Assembly: GCF_032062135.1 (NCBI RefSeq)
Contig: NC_092858.1
Span: forward strand, 121,922,646-121,986,645
Reading direction: 5' to 3'
DNA length: 64,000 nucleotides
DNA from: Pyxicephalus adspersus
Lineage: Eukaryota > Chordata > Amphibia > Anura > Pyxicephalidae
The translations under genes were made by a program, and so were the position numbers. The notes below the pieces were generated by a model. It was not told where the DNA came from. It worked only from the letters and a program-made list of their open reading frames with translations, and made no database searches. Below, piece by piece: positions 11,330 to 23,713 of the stretch (position 1 is its first letter; every line of letters starts with the position of its first letter).

Positions 11330-11640
11330 GTTTCACAATTATTCACTTTAAGGTCATTAAATAGAACTAGGAGACACATTTTGCTTCTGAAAGAGAAGTT
11401 TTTTTTCTGCATGTACGGAAGGGATTCTTCACAGTAACGTGGAGTATTGTGGAATAAACTCCCCCATAAATAATTTTAGTACATGCTCTAGGTTTTTGGG
11501 GAAAAGCTGGTTGCTATTCTAGAAGCACAGAATATACCTGGGTATTAAGGTTTAGAAGAAATGACACCAGAGACTGCTGATCCAGGGAACTCCCCATGGA
11601 ATCAGGAAGGTTTTTTTCTCCCTGTTGCAGTAAACTGACC
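11330..11640 (-). repeat. Possible old interspersed repeat
   Basis: On the minus strand this stretch contains ACCTTCCTGATTCCATGG, GATCAGCAGTCTCTGG and TATTCCACAATACTCCACG. I recall very similar strings from dispersed repeats in amphibian DNA. No second copy is in this window, so family and limits are unproven. Its upper end touches the LINE remnant. Confidence 0.3.
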
Positions 11641-13560
11641 AATGTTTTACAAATACTTCAAATGGCCACCAATGGTTTATGAGAGATTAAGGCTACTTCT
11701 TCTTTGGGTATGTCTTGGCATATTACAGGAAAGCCACAACCTTAGGGATATTAATTGTGGCTGAGTTGCCTTTTACAATTCCCACTTTGAGAGAGCTGAT
11801 CAGGCATGGTAAAATACCAGCTAGATATTTACCCAGAATATGGGACAGGATTTTGCCATCTACATTGATAAAAAGATATAGGCCTGCTGAACTGGGATCC
11901 TTTGTCTGGTTTCAAGATAAGAATAATGTAAGCCTCTTGATCTGTGGGAAGAACCTCTGGACCTGACCTTGTAAACACTCAGTAGAGTGGGAAATATTTC
12001 TGATTGCAAGATTTTAAAATATTCTGAAACATAGCCATCAGGGTCAGGGGCTTTTTTGTTAGCCAAATGTTTTATAGTGTACTGAATTTCAGCTTGGGTG
12101 ATGTCTGCATTAAGACATTGTAGCACTTAGGCCGGGACCTCAGGCAACCTTATTTGATTTATAAATCATTTACAACTAGTAAAACAGGGTTATGAAAAAT
12201 ACAACTTCTCAAAATATTCCTTTAAGGTCTTGTTTATCTGACCTGGATCAATGGTAATTAAGGATAAGGCTGTACTTAAGGAGGCTGCTGAAGTATTCTT
12301 AAATTTGTCCCTTACCCGGTTGGGCCTGACTTGTGTCCCAGCACAAGAGTAAATTACATTGGAGAGGGTAACCCATTAACCTTCCAGGATACCACCTTCA
12401 TAAAGATTTAGGGTTAATCAATAATCAGGCAGCTGGTATTAAAGCATTAAGATAAACCAGTGTCAACCACATATTGTAGGTAAAGCAGGTATGTCTAACC
12501 AACATTCTAAAGACATTTAGCTGGTAAAAGATTGTACAATAATTAGAACAAATTGTGTCAAAAACTATGATAGCACATTATAAATTAGGGTGAAATACCA
12601 TATCAAAACAGATATCACAAGAAACCATTTGGGGATAGAGAAGAAATAACATAAAGGACTCAAATTCCTCATTTTTTCCTGAGATGCGATACGTGACATT
12701 AGTATACATTTATTGCTAGAGCAGAATGGATATCCAAAAAGGTCAGGTCAGTGCAATATGAGGGGAAGGAGATGTTAACCAGAAGAAATACTGGTAAAGA
12801 TGCAGAAGTTATCTTTCCTTTTATTGACATAAATTAGAGAGAGTGGTCAGAGGAACCAGTTGACAATCGTTGTTGTTTGGATTCCATAGAATCCACATAC
12901 TTGGCAGCCTAAGTAGGAAAGATTGATCAGTTCCATCTTTGGCAAGGGTGGCAGGATAGGCCAACATGATATTATTATGTTGCTGGTAGAGAGTGGTAAA
13001 AACTTTTGCAGCCCATCTGGCTGAAGAGACATAGCCACTCTAAAGACCCTGAGTATAGATAAGCGGTCTGCATAGTCAAGGTAATGCGAATCACAGAACT
13101 TTGTGATTTACATTCGGTGTTAGGCGTGCTAATCCAGTGAGCTCCTTTTTCTTTACATGATGTTCAGATGCTCAATAGGTCAGGGATGACAGCAGAGCAG
13201 ATATTAGGTAGTAGGTTTACATTGTATGATTCTTGTAATCCAATGATTCTTAACTTGTTCTTGCGTGATCTGTTTTCTAAATCCTCAACTGGATCTGCTA
13301 ATACATGTACATGTTTTTGCAACAGCTGTACAGTAGCTGTACAGATTCCAGATTCCAGAGTATCAGGGTCTGGGTATCAGATTCCGTGGTTACTACCCTG
13401 CTTTCTATATCAGAGATTCGCTTAGCCTGTGCTTTGATATTCTTACTTGGGGAAAGAATGCCCTTACTCACCACGTCTTCCACCGCTGCATTGATTGTTG
13501 GCTTAAGAGGTTTGCCCACAGCAGTGGTGATATGACTGTGAATGTAAAGAGCTGACTTTT
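11600..13560 (-). pseudogene. L1-clade LINE remnant (ORF1 + internally deleted ORF2)
   Basis: Read on the minus strand. An ORF1-like coiled coil occupies about 13,545-13,150: KPTINAAVEDVVSKGILSPS, IKAQAKRISDIESRVVTTE, then DLENRSRKNKLRIIGLQES, the classic L1 ORF1 motif. About 12,412-12,385 encodes VVSWKVNGL, which matches the start of the L1 endonuclease. It then jumps directly to the endonuclease/RT linker near 12,330 (DPGQINKTLKEYFEKLY), followed by NADITQAEIQ, NKKAPDPDGYVSEYFKILQS (about 12,065-12,010) and, after a frameshift, INVDGKILSHILGKYLAG (about 11,870-11,815), all standard L1 reverse-transcriptase blocks. Most of the endonuclease and the catalytic YxDD region are missing. Stops and frameshifts show it is dead. 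Short open frames on both strands here are fragments or shadows. Confidence 0.85.
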
Positions 13561-14129
13561 ACTAGTATAACTGTAACCATGTACCATACTGGCAAAAAAT
13601 AAAAAAGAATGCTTAGTTGTCCAGGAAACCCACTTTATCCAATGATTATGTTAGTTTTGTCCCCTAGGGGGATTTAATTTGCTTCTCAGGTGTGCTTTTC
13701 CATTTTGCATTGTAGCATAACTTTGGTGAGAAGAACATAAGCATAGAAATAATAGTGAAATTAAGACCTGTGCTACTGGAACCTTTCATACATCATTTTT
13801 ACATTCAGTTAGTAGTGAAGATTTTCATGGAAAATTTGGAACAGGGTCTTCAGTTGGGAACCTAAGGTGTCCTCTTTTTCTTCCCAATCAAGCTTACAGT
13901 CTAAGAGGTAGGAAACCATAGTAAAGAGTAGTTATGGAAGTGGATTGGTGGCTAATTAATGATGGGTTAAGAGAAAGGCAAAGATGGTTAGGTGGGTTTT
14001 TAGGGCTTATTTAAATGTATGAAAGATATGAGCAAGCCTGATGGGAAAATGAGGGGGGTCTAAAATGTACGGGCAGCTGTAGAGAAGTCCTGAAGTTTTG
14101 AAGGAGGTTTTGAGAGAAGAACTTACTAG
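13561..14129. other. Unassigned DNA
   Basis: No repeat termini are visible. A CAAGCTTACAGTCTAAG string near 13,887 resembles part of the L2-tailed retroposon body, but this is too little to call. Confidence 0.35.
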
Positions 14130-14545
14130 CAGTCATTGCATCACTATTTATAGCTAAATGCCATTAGGAAATTACACCCTATTTTAATTTTAAGGTTTTA
14201 CAAATCAGGAAACAATGAGAAATCTTCTGGTCTTTACAGGTTTTAAAATGATTTCGATGTAACCTCAATTGTAAAACAACACATAACGGTTTACACCTTG
14301 TCGTTATTTGTTTAACACAAATGAAGCCAAAAATGGAAAAGCCATGTGTAAAAACAAAAGCAAAAAAAACACAAACTAGGAATATTTTATGATATATTAG
14401 CTTGTAGAACTATCTTTAAAGGCAATAACTGGAAGAAATTGTTTGCTGTATGACTTTATCAGTCTTTCAATTTTGTCCCACTCCTCTTTACAACATTGCT
14501 TTAATTCTTTGAGGCTTGGGAGTATTAATTTATGCACATCTCTTA
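14130..14545 (-). pseudogene. Tc1/mariner transposase C-terminus and 3' flank
   Basis: On the minus strand, about 14,520-14,397 encodes LKELKQCCKEEWDKIERLIK and SYSKQFLPVIAFKDSSTS. This corresponds to the C-terminal end of Tc1-like transposases (EEW.KI....LI.SY.KR...VI..KG...). Downstream, to about 14,130, the sequence is the non-coding 3' flank, including TTTTGTTTTTACACATGGCT and AAACCGTTATGTGTTG and ending in an AGGGTGTAATTTCC-type segment, typical of frog Tc1 3' ends as I recall them. The DDE catalytic part upstream is not recognisable. A G-run at about 14,606-14,617 may mark rearrangement. Confidence 0.6.
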
Positions 14546-15133
14546 TAAAGAGATGCCTGGAGATGAGATGAAAAGAGGGTAGGTGGAAGGCCTCCATGAC
14601 TGGGAGGGGGGGGGGGTGAAGGAGAAGCAAGGGTTAAGGTGCGAAGAGGTCAGGTCAAGGGGTTAGCATTGGTTGTAGGAAAACGAGCGATGGAATGAGC
14701 ATGGAGTGAAATAGAAGAGGGAACAAGAAGTAGGGGGATCAGATCTGGTGTGTTGCTGAGGAGGGAAAATTACCATCCACTCTCCACTCTTCATTAGGGG
14801 GTTTTATAGGCTGTGGTGGCATAGGGTCCTGGGAGGTAATAATAGGGGTCTGGTGGTTATGAAATGTGGAGGCCGATCTTAGTATGGCATCCTCCTCTTT
14901 CAAAGGTGGTAAAAATAAGACTGGTGTGTGTGGGGCTGCTGGTGAGTGATAGCCAGGGACAGAGTTGGTGAACGTCAGACATGTTGTTGTGTTATAAGTG
15001 ATGTTATTTTAGGTAAATGATTTGTAATTATTAATAAGTAGCTGCTTAGGCTATATTCTCATATCTCTGAGCTACATTAGAATATACATTTTTCCAAAAT
15101 TCCTATAGCGGCAGAGAAAAATGAGGGCTGCTT
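14546..15133. other. Unassigned DNA
   Basis: This is purine-rich, GT-rich sequence without recognisable termini or domains. Confidence 0.35.
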
Positions 15134-15455
15134 TTAACCACCCTAGCGGTAATCCCGAGTGTGACTCGGGGGATTTTATCTGCAAATAGCGGTAATCCCG
15201 AGTAACACTCGGGGTAGCTTTAATCTGAAAAAAAAACACTTGCCTTGTTCCGTCCTGGGGACATGTTCGTCTTTTTCGACCTTTTTTTTTTTTTTATTTG
15301 AAGTTTATTATTAAAATTATTAACTATAAGACATAATTCGGTGTGTTATGCCAAGAATTATAGCCTACAATGTAAAATAAATTTCCATGCAAAAAAAAAA
15401 ATGTAATGCTTTTTGCATAGAAATTTGGGCGGAATTAGAACGTTAGGGAGGTTAA
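15134..15455. mobile_element. piggyBac-like MITE (TTAA), copy P1a
   Basis: The element spans 15,138-15,451 and is flanked by TTAA at 15,134-15,137 and 15,452-15,455, the diagnostic target of piggyBac transposons. Ends are CCACCCTAGCGG and CGTTAGGGAGG. Near the left end a GCGGTAATCCCGAGT unit occurs twice, each making a small CCCGAGT...ACTCGGG hairpin (15,146-15,172 and 15,190-15,214). Near the right end, TTTCCATGCAAAAA and TTTTTGCATAGAAA form another hairpin (15,380-15,424). There is no transposase frame. Confidence 0.85.
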
Positions 15456-16804
15456 AGAGCTTGTACTGTTTTTTCAGCATATATAAATGCTTTTGTGCAG
15501 GTGAGGTGAATACCTAGCAATGCTTTCAGTTAAGAGGATAAATTGTGTTTCTAAAACACGAGACAGTATGGTATGGTGAGGAGGAGTATTTTTATAGGTA
15601 TGTCCATTAAAGGGTTTGATTTTCCAGATATAAATCTTTACATAAATCAAAAAAAAATATAAGTACTAAATTATGTCTCCAGCCTAAAAACATTTCCAAA
15701 ACTTCATAAATGATCAAAAGAAATGCAGTATTAATAGAAAGACTCATATCATATTGCTTGTGCTTTAATTATTGATCTTTTGGGATCGATTTTAGCAACC
15801 CTTTCCTCAGTAAGTGAAAAACACTGCTGTGCTAAAGAAGGCTTATGCTACTACTAGGAAATTCTCCAGCAGGCCCTTTCCCATCTTTATTATTTTCATG
15901 TTCACCTTGACATGCTGTGAAACTTCCTCTTTACTTGCAAATTTATGCAAGGCCAAAAAAAAAGGAACAGGCATTTGTTCTTCTGTAGATTCTGCACATT
16001 CTTGTTTTAACTACCTCAAATTAGGTTCTGCAGACATCCACGATACTTCCTGTAGTTTTTGAGGGTGGAGATGTAAACAGCTTAAGTGAAATGCATAGTT
16101 CCGCTAACACACACTGAATATCTTTTAGCATCATTAAATTAGCTGGTTTATATGACTAGAGTTTATTGTCAAATAATATATATATATATTAGCTAAGGAT
16201 TCAGAATGTATTCAATTATCCTTTGGGATTAATTTTGTAGAATGCCAATATGTGCTTTACCCTTGAAATATAGATACTTTTTTGCTGAACACCCTCCAAT
16301 CAGATGCCAACTGAATGGAAAATAACAGTTGGGGAATTGGCTAAATCACCTCCTTTATCAACTTTGTTCAAAGTAACAAAGAATAAAAGATTTCATGAAA
16401 AAGTCCAAATTTCACAGAACACTGAAAACATTTAATGAAGATAAATAGACACTCTGTGGCACATGTGATAAATCTAACAGTATAAAGAGTGAAGAAAGAA
16501 AGAAGGATATATAAAGAAAAAAATATATTGGGAATAATAAGGAAGAGATTACAATTCAGGAAGATGAGGAATGTCCTTGATGGATTTATTAAAAAAGCGA
16601 TTTGAAAATACAAGGCTGAAAGTATGTTGCAAAATGGTAGGTCTAGTAACATAGAATTTAAAACATCTTTCACATCATTTTACATCACCTGATACTTTTT
16701 AAATATTTTTATTTTTTTTTTACTCTTTTTTATGGATTCTATAAAAAATAAATTAACCTTCAATAAACAATATTGCTTCAAGCTCTGTTGTGTCCTTAAC
16801 CTCC

Positions 16805-16845
<41 letters not shown>

Positions 16846-18987
16846 ACATATTACATTTACTTATTATTAACAGTATCTCCAAATAAATATGGCACAAATG
16901 TAAAATTGCTTTTGTTCATAATAAGTTGAAGCAGGCCTATCATCACATTTTTAACATTATATAAAAGGGAGGATATTCCCTTTATATAATAGAAAAAACA
17001 TGTCAACTGATGGGACACCCCATGGAATACTCCCATCATATCCCAGTAGGTTGTGGTTTGCTCCTTCTGCATGTGCCAAAAATTGGACTTAAGTCATTAA
17101 GGGGCTTTCCTAACATGAAAACCCCTAAAATTACCTTTCAGGTCTTCAGTGAACACTTACTATAATTTCTACATCCACAAAGAAGATGGCAATGCTGGAT
17201 GGAACAGTAGTTCAAAAGAAGAGGGAAGCCGAGACAACGCTTAACTTGTTGAGCTAATTTGTGAATTTATGAAAAAGGCTTTTCTCAGGTAAGGATAAAT
17301 TATTATTATAAAATATTATAAATATTATTATAAATACAAATCCACTTTGAAAGCAATTTAGGACTATTTGACCCCCTTAATCTCTACTGTAATAAAAATT
17401 TAAAATAAAGGTATTCAAAAACGAATAAAGTTTACACTTATATGGTATCTTTGAGTTTTATTTATGTCCTATTGGCAGGGAATAGAGTTTATAATACATT
17501 AATGAAAATATATATATTTTACAAGTGTTACTAAAATAATGCTTTATGTGTTTACTTTTGATAATAAAATTATACATTCTAATTTTAGGTAACTATTTTT
17601 GTATAAGATATTTTCAAAATATAATATTCAGCTTTTAGACTAATATATTGGAGAAACAACTGAAATAAATCTATTTTAGGAAAAAACAAGATACATGTTG
17701 AACAAATGCACAAGCAGATTATGCTTGGGTTCCTATTGTTTGTTAACACATGGAGACCCCATGATGTCATATACAACCTGCCTCATTTCATGGCTGAAGT
17801 ATGTCCAGCACCATCATTAACTTCCCACTGCTTTCAATGACTGGATTTTAGTTCCTATAAATTTTAAGGGTCATTAGCACATGTGGGTGTTACTAGGCAT
17901 GCAAATACAGTCTGCCTAAAAATGTTGCTTTTTTTAGCCTATCACAGGATTCAAATCATTAATATATTTGCCTATTGCCTATATTGGGCCTAAGAGCTTT
18001 GGTGGAGTGCTAAGGCAGGGTAAAAGGCCAGGCCTAGTAATGATGTCACTATGTCTAAAATAGAAAGTGTAATGAAAATAGGTTTTTAATGATAAATTTA
18101 GCTAGTTGATAAGAGGAAGGGGATGAAAAATATAATTACTAAACAAAATTGAACATTATCAGTTGAATCACAGAAGGCACCTCTATGCTTTAAAACCTAA
18201 TTTCTTAGTAACCACTAACAGCTCCAGTTTTCCAAATATGCAGGATATGTATTTTTAGTGGATATACAGCAGTGACATAAATCCTTATCCTTGTTTACTA
18301 CTTAATGAGTCACAAACCTGAAATAAGCATGCGTCTTCACATCCCAGATGCACACACTTAATTCAGGTCATGTGCACCATGTTGTGAAGGAAAAATAAGG
18401 ATAATTGCATATTTAAAAACCAGTTACCAATAGATACGAACAAGTTGACAGTGTGGTGACAAATAAAATGAAAATTAACTGATTGGTTGCTGGATCAGAG
18501 GAACCACAAGGCAAGGAGAGTGTCCAGGGGTCATTCTGGAAAGGTCAACTGCAGGGGAAAATCATCCTGCCCACCATTCCTTGGGTTTAGTGTTTGGTTT
18601 TGGGTTCTTTCTTTCATAGGAGTTTGGTGGTTTTTGGGAGGGGGATTCTTTGGGATCTCTAGAAGACTAACTGCAAAATAGGGCTCACCAGGTGGCTCCC
18701 TTTTGGTAGGTTGTGGCTGGTTCTACTTGAGACTCAGTCTCTTGGTGGAAGTCAGGATAGTTATATAACCAAATGAAGAACATTTCATTAGGCTGGTGAG
18801 GACTGCTGCTGGGGACAAGGGTGGTGCTGGGGTATATGGTATGGTCAGTATATTATTTGTTTTTGGTTGAATATTGTGTGCTGTGGTCAATAAATTCTAA
18901 ACTGCCAGTGACTTTATTTGGGAAGGCTTTTGTCAAGGCTATTTTTTAAAGATTGTTTGAAAACAACTCCTTCAGTACTATTGTATA
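15456..18987. other. Mostly unassigned AT-rich DNA
   Basis: Open frames here (for example 15,814-16,062 and 16,368-16,673) are low in complexity and not recognised. A (TA)n tract sits at 16,807-16,841. About 18,490-18,950 is more GC-rich and contains GTGGTCAATAAATTC near 18,885, which could be the polyadenylation region of an LTR. No TG...CA boundaries or target duplication could be found, so I leave it unassigned. Confidence 0.4.
16807..16841. repeat. (TA)n microsatellite
   Basis: About 17 uninterrupted TA units are visible. Confidence 0.95.
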
Positions 18988-19262
18988 GGGATGAGCGAGC
19001 GAGAATATTAGGTTCGATCTCTCGGCGAATCGGGCCTTTCTCGCTTACCGAAAATGTAAGTGAAAACGGCCTTCTGATTGACCGAGAGGTAGAGCTCTCG
19101 CCAAATAGAAGGATTTCCAGGGCTGCATGATGCAGCCCTGGAAATCCTCTTTGATCCTCGGGCACTAAAGGTAAATTAACCTTAAGTGCCTGGGAATCGC
19201 ACACTCTTCTCAATGAATGCAGCCACTGCTGCAATCATTGAGAAGATGCCCAGCGCAGAAGA
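18988..19262. mobile_element. 'GATGAGC' MITE, copy B1 (right end missing)
   Basis: It starts GGGATGAGCGAGCGAGAATA and continues with TTCGATCTCTCGGCGAATCG, a TTTCTCGCTTACCGAAAATG/GTAAGTGAAAACGGCC palindromic block and an inverted return to GAGAGGTAGAGCTCTCGCC. Further palindromes follow: CCAGGGCTGCATGATGCAGCCCTGG (19,118-19,142), the CTCGGGCACTAAAGG/CCTTAAGTGCCTGGG stem and the CTTCTCAATGAATGCAG/CTGCAATCATTGAGAAG stem. The last two recur at 8,334-8,427 in the other orientation. The expected right terminus is absent, so this copy is truncated. Confidence 0.7.
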
Positions 19263-20832
19263 ACCTCCTGACATTGTAATATAAGTATCTCTTACAAATT
19301 ATTTGTTTATTCTTAGTGAGGAAGTCACAACAGATTACCAAACAAAAAAAAAAAGGGTACAGAAAGAGTTTTTCTGCAAGAAATTAAAAAGTGCAACTGA
19401 TACAGCAGTGCAAAACTGGTCAGTGGCAGGTATAAAAAAATAAATAAATATTTATTTATTAAATAATATTAAATAATTGGGCTAAGACTAAAATTACTAG
19501 AACAACAATTATTAAGGTGTTACTACAATATTTAGTTTACTGCGGAGGACAGTTTTAATCATGGACAATAGGTCTAATCCATATATGCCTTTTTTATCTC
19601 ATGGGAAAAAGTAATGTAGGTGAGTAAAAGTATGTATTAAAATGTCAGGTGATTAAAATGCATTTTTTTTATTTTTTCTTAAACAATGCAGCAGCTTGCT
19701 GAGAACAAAGGCCAACTTTGCTTTTTGACTACCTCAAATTTGAAAAGAAAGGCCAAAAACCCTAAATAAATTATGAAAAATACAATGCCACCCCTATAAC
19801 AACAAAAGGAAGGAGCCCTGCAGCCTCAGAAAAACTGTTTCATTTTAAAAAACAATAAACCTCCAAAAAAAGTAAAACAAAAAAAGTAAACAAACACAAT
19901 TCCCTCTGCAATTAAAGCTAATGTTGACTGACTGCCCTGTTGCAATTAAGAAATAAATAAATTAACCTAAAATACAGACACTAACCATAAAAAATAAAAA
20001 AAAAATTAAGTACCTGCTAAAATACCACCCACTCAAACCAAAGCCTATTTTTTTGGAAACCATGAAAGAAGATTAATAATTGACTTAACATAAAATAGTT
20101 ATTTAATTCAGGAATACTAAACCAATAACCATTGCCCACTCTTGGCAATGGTGGACTGTAAATGTTTAAATCGTTTACTTTGCACTAATTTGAAAACCAC
20201 TTTTTAATGTTAGAAAAATATCCATGGATTTATGGTATAAAAAACTTATCAATAAAAATACAGCAATAACAAAAGTAAGAAAAAAAACATTGTGCCTCTT
20301 ATCTTCCTGTCTGTCTTTTAAAGAGAATGAACATTTGTATTCCAAACAGCAAAGTATATATCTGTCCTACACCAAGTATATTATTTTGTAATATAGTTTC
20401 TGCTGCTACTGACAACATTTTCAAAATATGATTTTGTCAGCAGCTCTCAAAAACACACATCAAAGTTGAAGAATACACAGGATATTTATGACAATAAACT
20501 GTATCAAACAATCCAGTGGTTATTTACATAGTTGGGGAAAGTTTAATGAATAAGTGCAAAAAGCAACAGATAGGTGACAATGTCAGTAACTATTTTAGGT
20601 GCTGTAAATAATACATTTTCATTAGCAATTTCACATCAATCAAATCAATAACTTAACTAATTAAACTGTTAAAATGTGTTAAAATTATGTTAGGTAATTT
20701 AGACCTAAAGGCTACAAGATATTAAATAAATGACCAATTAAAAATAAATCCTAGATAAAGAACAACCTATTAAACATAATTTGTTGATCTGCTGGCTTTT
20801 TGTAACTCACTTTAACAAAAGAAACTAATTTA
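19263..20832. other. Unassigned AT-rich DNA
   Basis: This is A-rich sequence with many short A-runs. It has no termini, coding remnants or clear repeats. Confidence 0.4.
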
Positions 20833-21344
20833 GGATGAGCGAGCAAAATGTTTATTTTCGATCTCACGGCAAATCAGACCTTTTTCACTTACAGAACTTG
20901 TAAGCGAGAGTGGCCTTGTGATTCGCCACGAGGTCGTGTTCTCGCCGATATCAGATGAACTCTCAATGGAGAAACTCCATTGAGAGTTGGCCTGCAGTCA
21001 CAGCTGATTGGAAGCCCTCGTCTGCCTCCAATCAGCTGTGACTGCAAGTTCCCACACTCCCCAGGCTGTACTTATCAGACTGGTGACTATGGGACCTGAA
21101 CTTAGATGAACTCTCAATTGAGAAACTCTAATGGGAGTTCATCTGAAGTTCACCTGCAGTCACAGCTGATTGGAAGCACTCGCGTGCCTCCAATCAGCTG
21201 CGACTGCAGGTTACCACGCTCCCCCGAAACCTGCACCCTGGACTTCAATGGAATTTGCAAAATCGGTTCGCCGAAATTTCACAGACCCATCGGAGGTTTA
21301 GGAAATTTTTCACAAGAATGTCAGAGGCATTCTTGCTCATCCCC
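20833..21344. mobile_element. 'GATGAGC' MITE, copy B2
   Basis: About 512 bp with inverted ends: GGATGAGCGAGCAAAATG at the left and CATTCTTGCTCATCCCC at the right. The left third matches copy B1 (ATTTTCGATCTCACGGC, CTTACAGAACTTGTAAGCG). The middle holds a tandem pair of about 155-bp units (about 20,955-21,060 and 21,110-21,225). Each contains a GAACTCTCAAT...GAGAGTT stem and a long stem GCAGTCACAGCTGATTGGA with its inverse TCCAATCAGCTGTGACTGC. No protein is encoded; the 91-codon frame at 21,106-21,381 follows the repeat structure. The target duplication is unclear. Confidence 0.75.
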
Positions 21345-23414
21345 AATATGCATTAAAATCATACTTATTGGAGTCATTTAATTCCAGAATGCATTCACCT
21401 TTATGAATATTGAGATTGCATGTCTCCAATGTGCAAAGGGTTAGCTGTCTGTCAAGACTGTTTTATTATCTTGCACATTTTTTGTTTTTTAAATATAGTT
21501 ACTGAAGGAAAAAATTTTGTTTCCCTTATCCCTTTTCTTGAAAGACAGCATCTTCACTAAGTCTCTATTAGCTTAATAATCACACAGATCTTAAATAACA
21601 AGATATTTATTAACAGAGAAAAGAATTAACAAGTAATCAACAATTATTCCAATTAAGCTAAATAATAATCACATAGACAAAGTAAAAATGATACATTACG
21701 CAAAGTACAGAGTCTGTCCTCTGTACCCTGCACCTTAGGTCAAGAGAAAATGAGAGAAAAAGAGGTATAAGAGGCATAGGATGTATATACGAGAATAAGA
21801 GATTTGGGAGAAGAAGCATAAGTATATAGGAGGACAAGAGTAGCCATGTCTCTTCTTATACATCTCCAGGACCCCTGGTCACATCCAGCTACACCCATGC
21901 ATCCACCCCTTACTTGGGTGTCCTCCCACTTCCAGAAGTACACTGCTCACAGGTGCCCGCTAAAATTCTTCAATGTTCTTCAGGTGTCACTGTTGCATTG
22001 GGGGCAAGTCCTCTGGCTCCTTTGGAGGTCATCAGATAGCAGGTATGTTTATACACTAGGCAGGATGATTGGAGAAGTCTCTAAAGTAAATGCTTCCATG
22101 CACAACCCCCATACCTCACACCTGCTATGGTGTGATCTTCCTGTTCAAGGATGTGTTATCTTTCCTTCCAGTTCCTTTGGTTTCAAACCCCAGCTGGAGT
22201 CATCCTGCTAGATTTGTCCACTTTGACATTTCAAAGGCAACCCCCATTAAGACTCACCAACAGTAATATTGAACCCATCATTTGGAATGGAATATGCATA
22301 AGTGTTGATTTTATACAATTCATGTTGTGCACTCCAACAGTTACATATGATATATAATTTTTCAAATTAGGTGTGCTTGATTTCTTTAGTTATAAAATAA
22401 AAATGTTCATTTTTCTAATGATAGCTTTAGACATTTCATACTAAAACATTTGTAAAATACTGGTTCACTCATACAAGATTTAAAAGCATTGAGGAATAAA
22501 AAATCAAATGGGTCAGTCTAAGTCTTCTAGGGTGACAGCCCTGGTCTAGTTTAAGATCTCTGGGATGAGGAAGGTTGATTATAGCATGTGTTTTAAAAAT
22601 GCATGTGAACCAGGAGCACAAAAGCATTAAGCTTTTGAATTGCATATTTAGAGATACACATGTTAGGTTCAGAGTGCAAGCTGTGACAGAATACATTAAA
22701 TAGATATTTTAAGGTATTGTCAGTTCAAGCAGAGAACTACAGTGTTGGAATGAAGGCAAGTGCAAGACATACGTGTACTATATAATTCATTTTACATTAA
22801 TCCACCATGTCTGAAACATCCAGTTTTATATTAAATGTCTGTAATTACATTTAAAATGTAGCTGTCTGTAAAGATTCAATTGTGCATTTTTTCTGTAACA
22901 AAATGTCTGTTAGCATGCATACCTAAAAGAAGGAAGTCACTTTCTTACATATGACAATGATGCTTTCCTTTCTTCCTGGCCTATGGAAGCTTTTCAAGAG
23001 GAAAAGTAAAACTTGAGTAGTGATAGCTTGTACCTCCACTCCATGTGGCGGCCTCACAGCAAAAAAGGACTGTAGATGCTTCTGTTTATGACAAATTATT
23101 CACATTTTGAAACTTTATTTTACTTTAAAGCAGAGCTACAGTATAATACATTTAAACATTTAAAAGCAAAAGTTCTGCTGCACAACTGCTAAAAATGGTT
23201 ACTTTCATGTGTCTTTACTCAAAAACCTTCCACTGTGTGCCACCTTGAAACTAATTCCCCTATGTTTTAGGGACATGGCTTTCCTTTTTTCAGGTGTAAG
23301 CCTTCTCAGCTGCCATTCTCCTTTACTAAAGGGTATCTTGAGGAGGTACTGAGTTTTAATGAAGATGAGTTTCCCATAACTAGGTAATTTTGCAAAATGT
23401 ATTATTTATGTGTA
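21345..23414. other. Mostly unassigned DNA; possible LTR-like body
   Basis: About 21,500-22,250 is denser in GC and carries TATTTATTAACAG (an AATAAA on the minus strand) near 21,605, a layout similar to the minus-strand LTRs further right. I could not find TG...CA borders or a target duplication, so this is only a suspicion. The 121-codon frame at 21,846-22,211 is not recognised. The remainder shows nothing. Confidence 0.35.
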
Positions 23415-23713
23415 TTTATATCGCTTTAGAAAGTTCATTATCATATCAACAAATGTCCCTGAAAGAGGGGCTTACAATCTAATGTTACTACTATAATTAT
23501 ATATCATTACACAGTCTATAAATAATATTAAGGGAAAGCCAATTAACCTATCTAATCCCATTTTGGGATGTAGGAGGAAACCGGAGTGCTTAGAGGAAAC
23601 CCAAGCAAACATTGGTAGAACATACAAACTCCTTTCAGATAATGTCCTGGCCCCGTTTTGAATGTGTGCTGCAAAGGAAGGAGTGCTAGCCACTGAGTCA
23701 ACCATGCTGCCCT
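23415..23713 (-). repeat. tRNA-headed, L2-tailed SINE-like copy 1
   Basis: On the minus strand it reads from a tRNA-like head (GTTGACTCAGTGGCTAGCAC near 23,705) through GGCCAGGACATTATCTG and GAGTTTGTATGTTCTACC, then CTCCGGTTTCCTCC and GGTTAATTGGCTTTCCC, to an L2-type tail with AGATTGTAAGCCCC and GCGATATAAATACA near 23,420. Box B is degraded. It is the older of two near-full copies here (see 31,490-31,821). Confidence 0.7.

Noticed and set aside
18490..18950. Possible LTR with AATAAA near 18,885
   Set aside because: No TG...CA ends, target duplication or second copy in the window.
21846..22211. 121-codon open frame
   Set aside because: No recognisable family; it overlaps a possible LTR-like GC-richer body and has no splice or start context.
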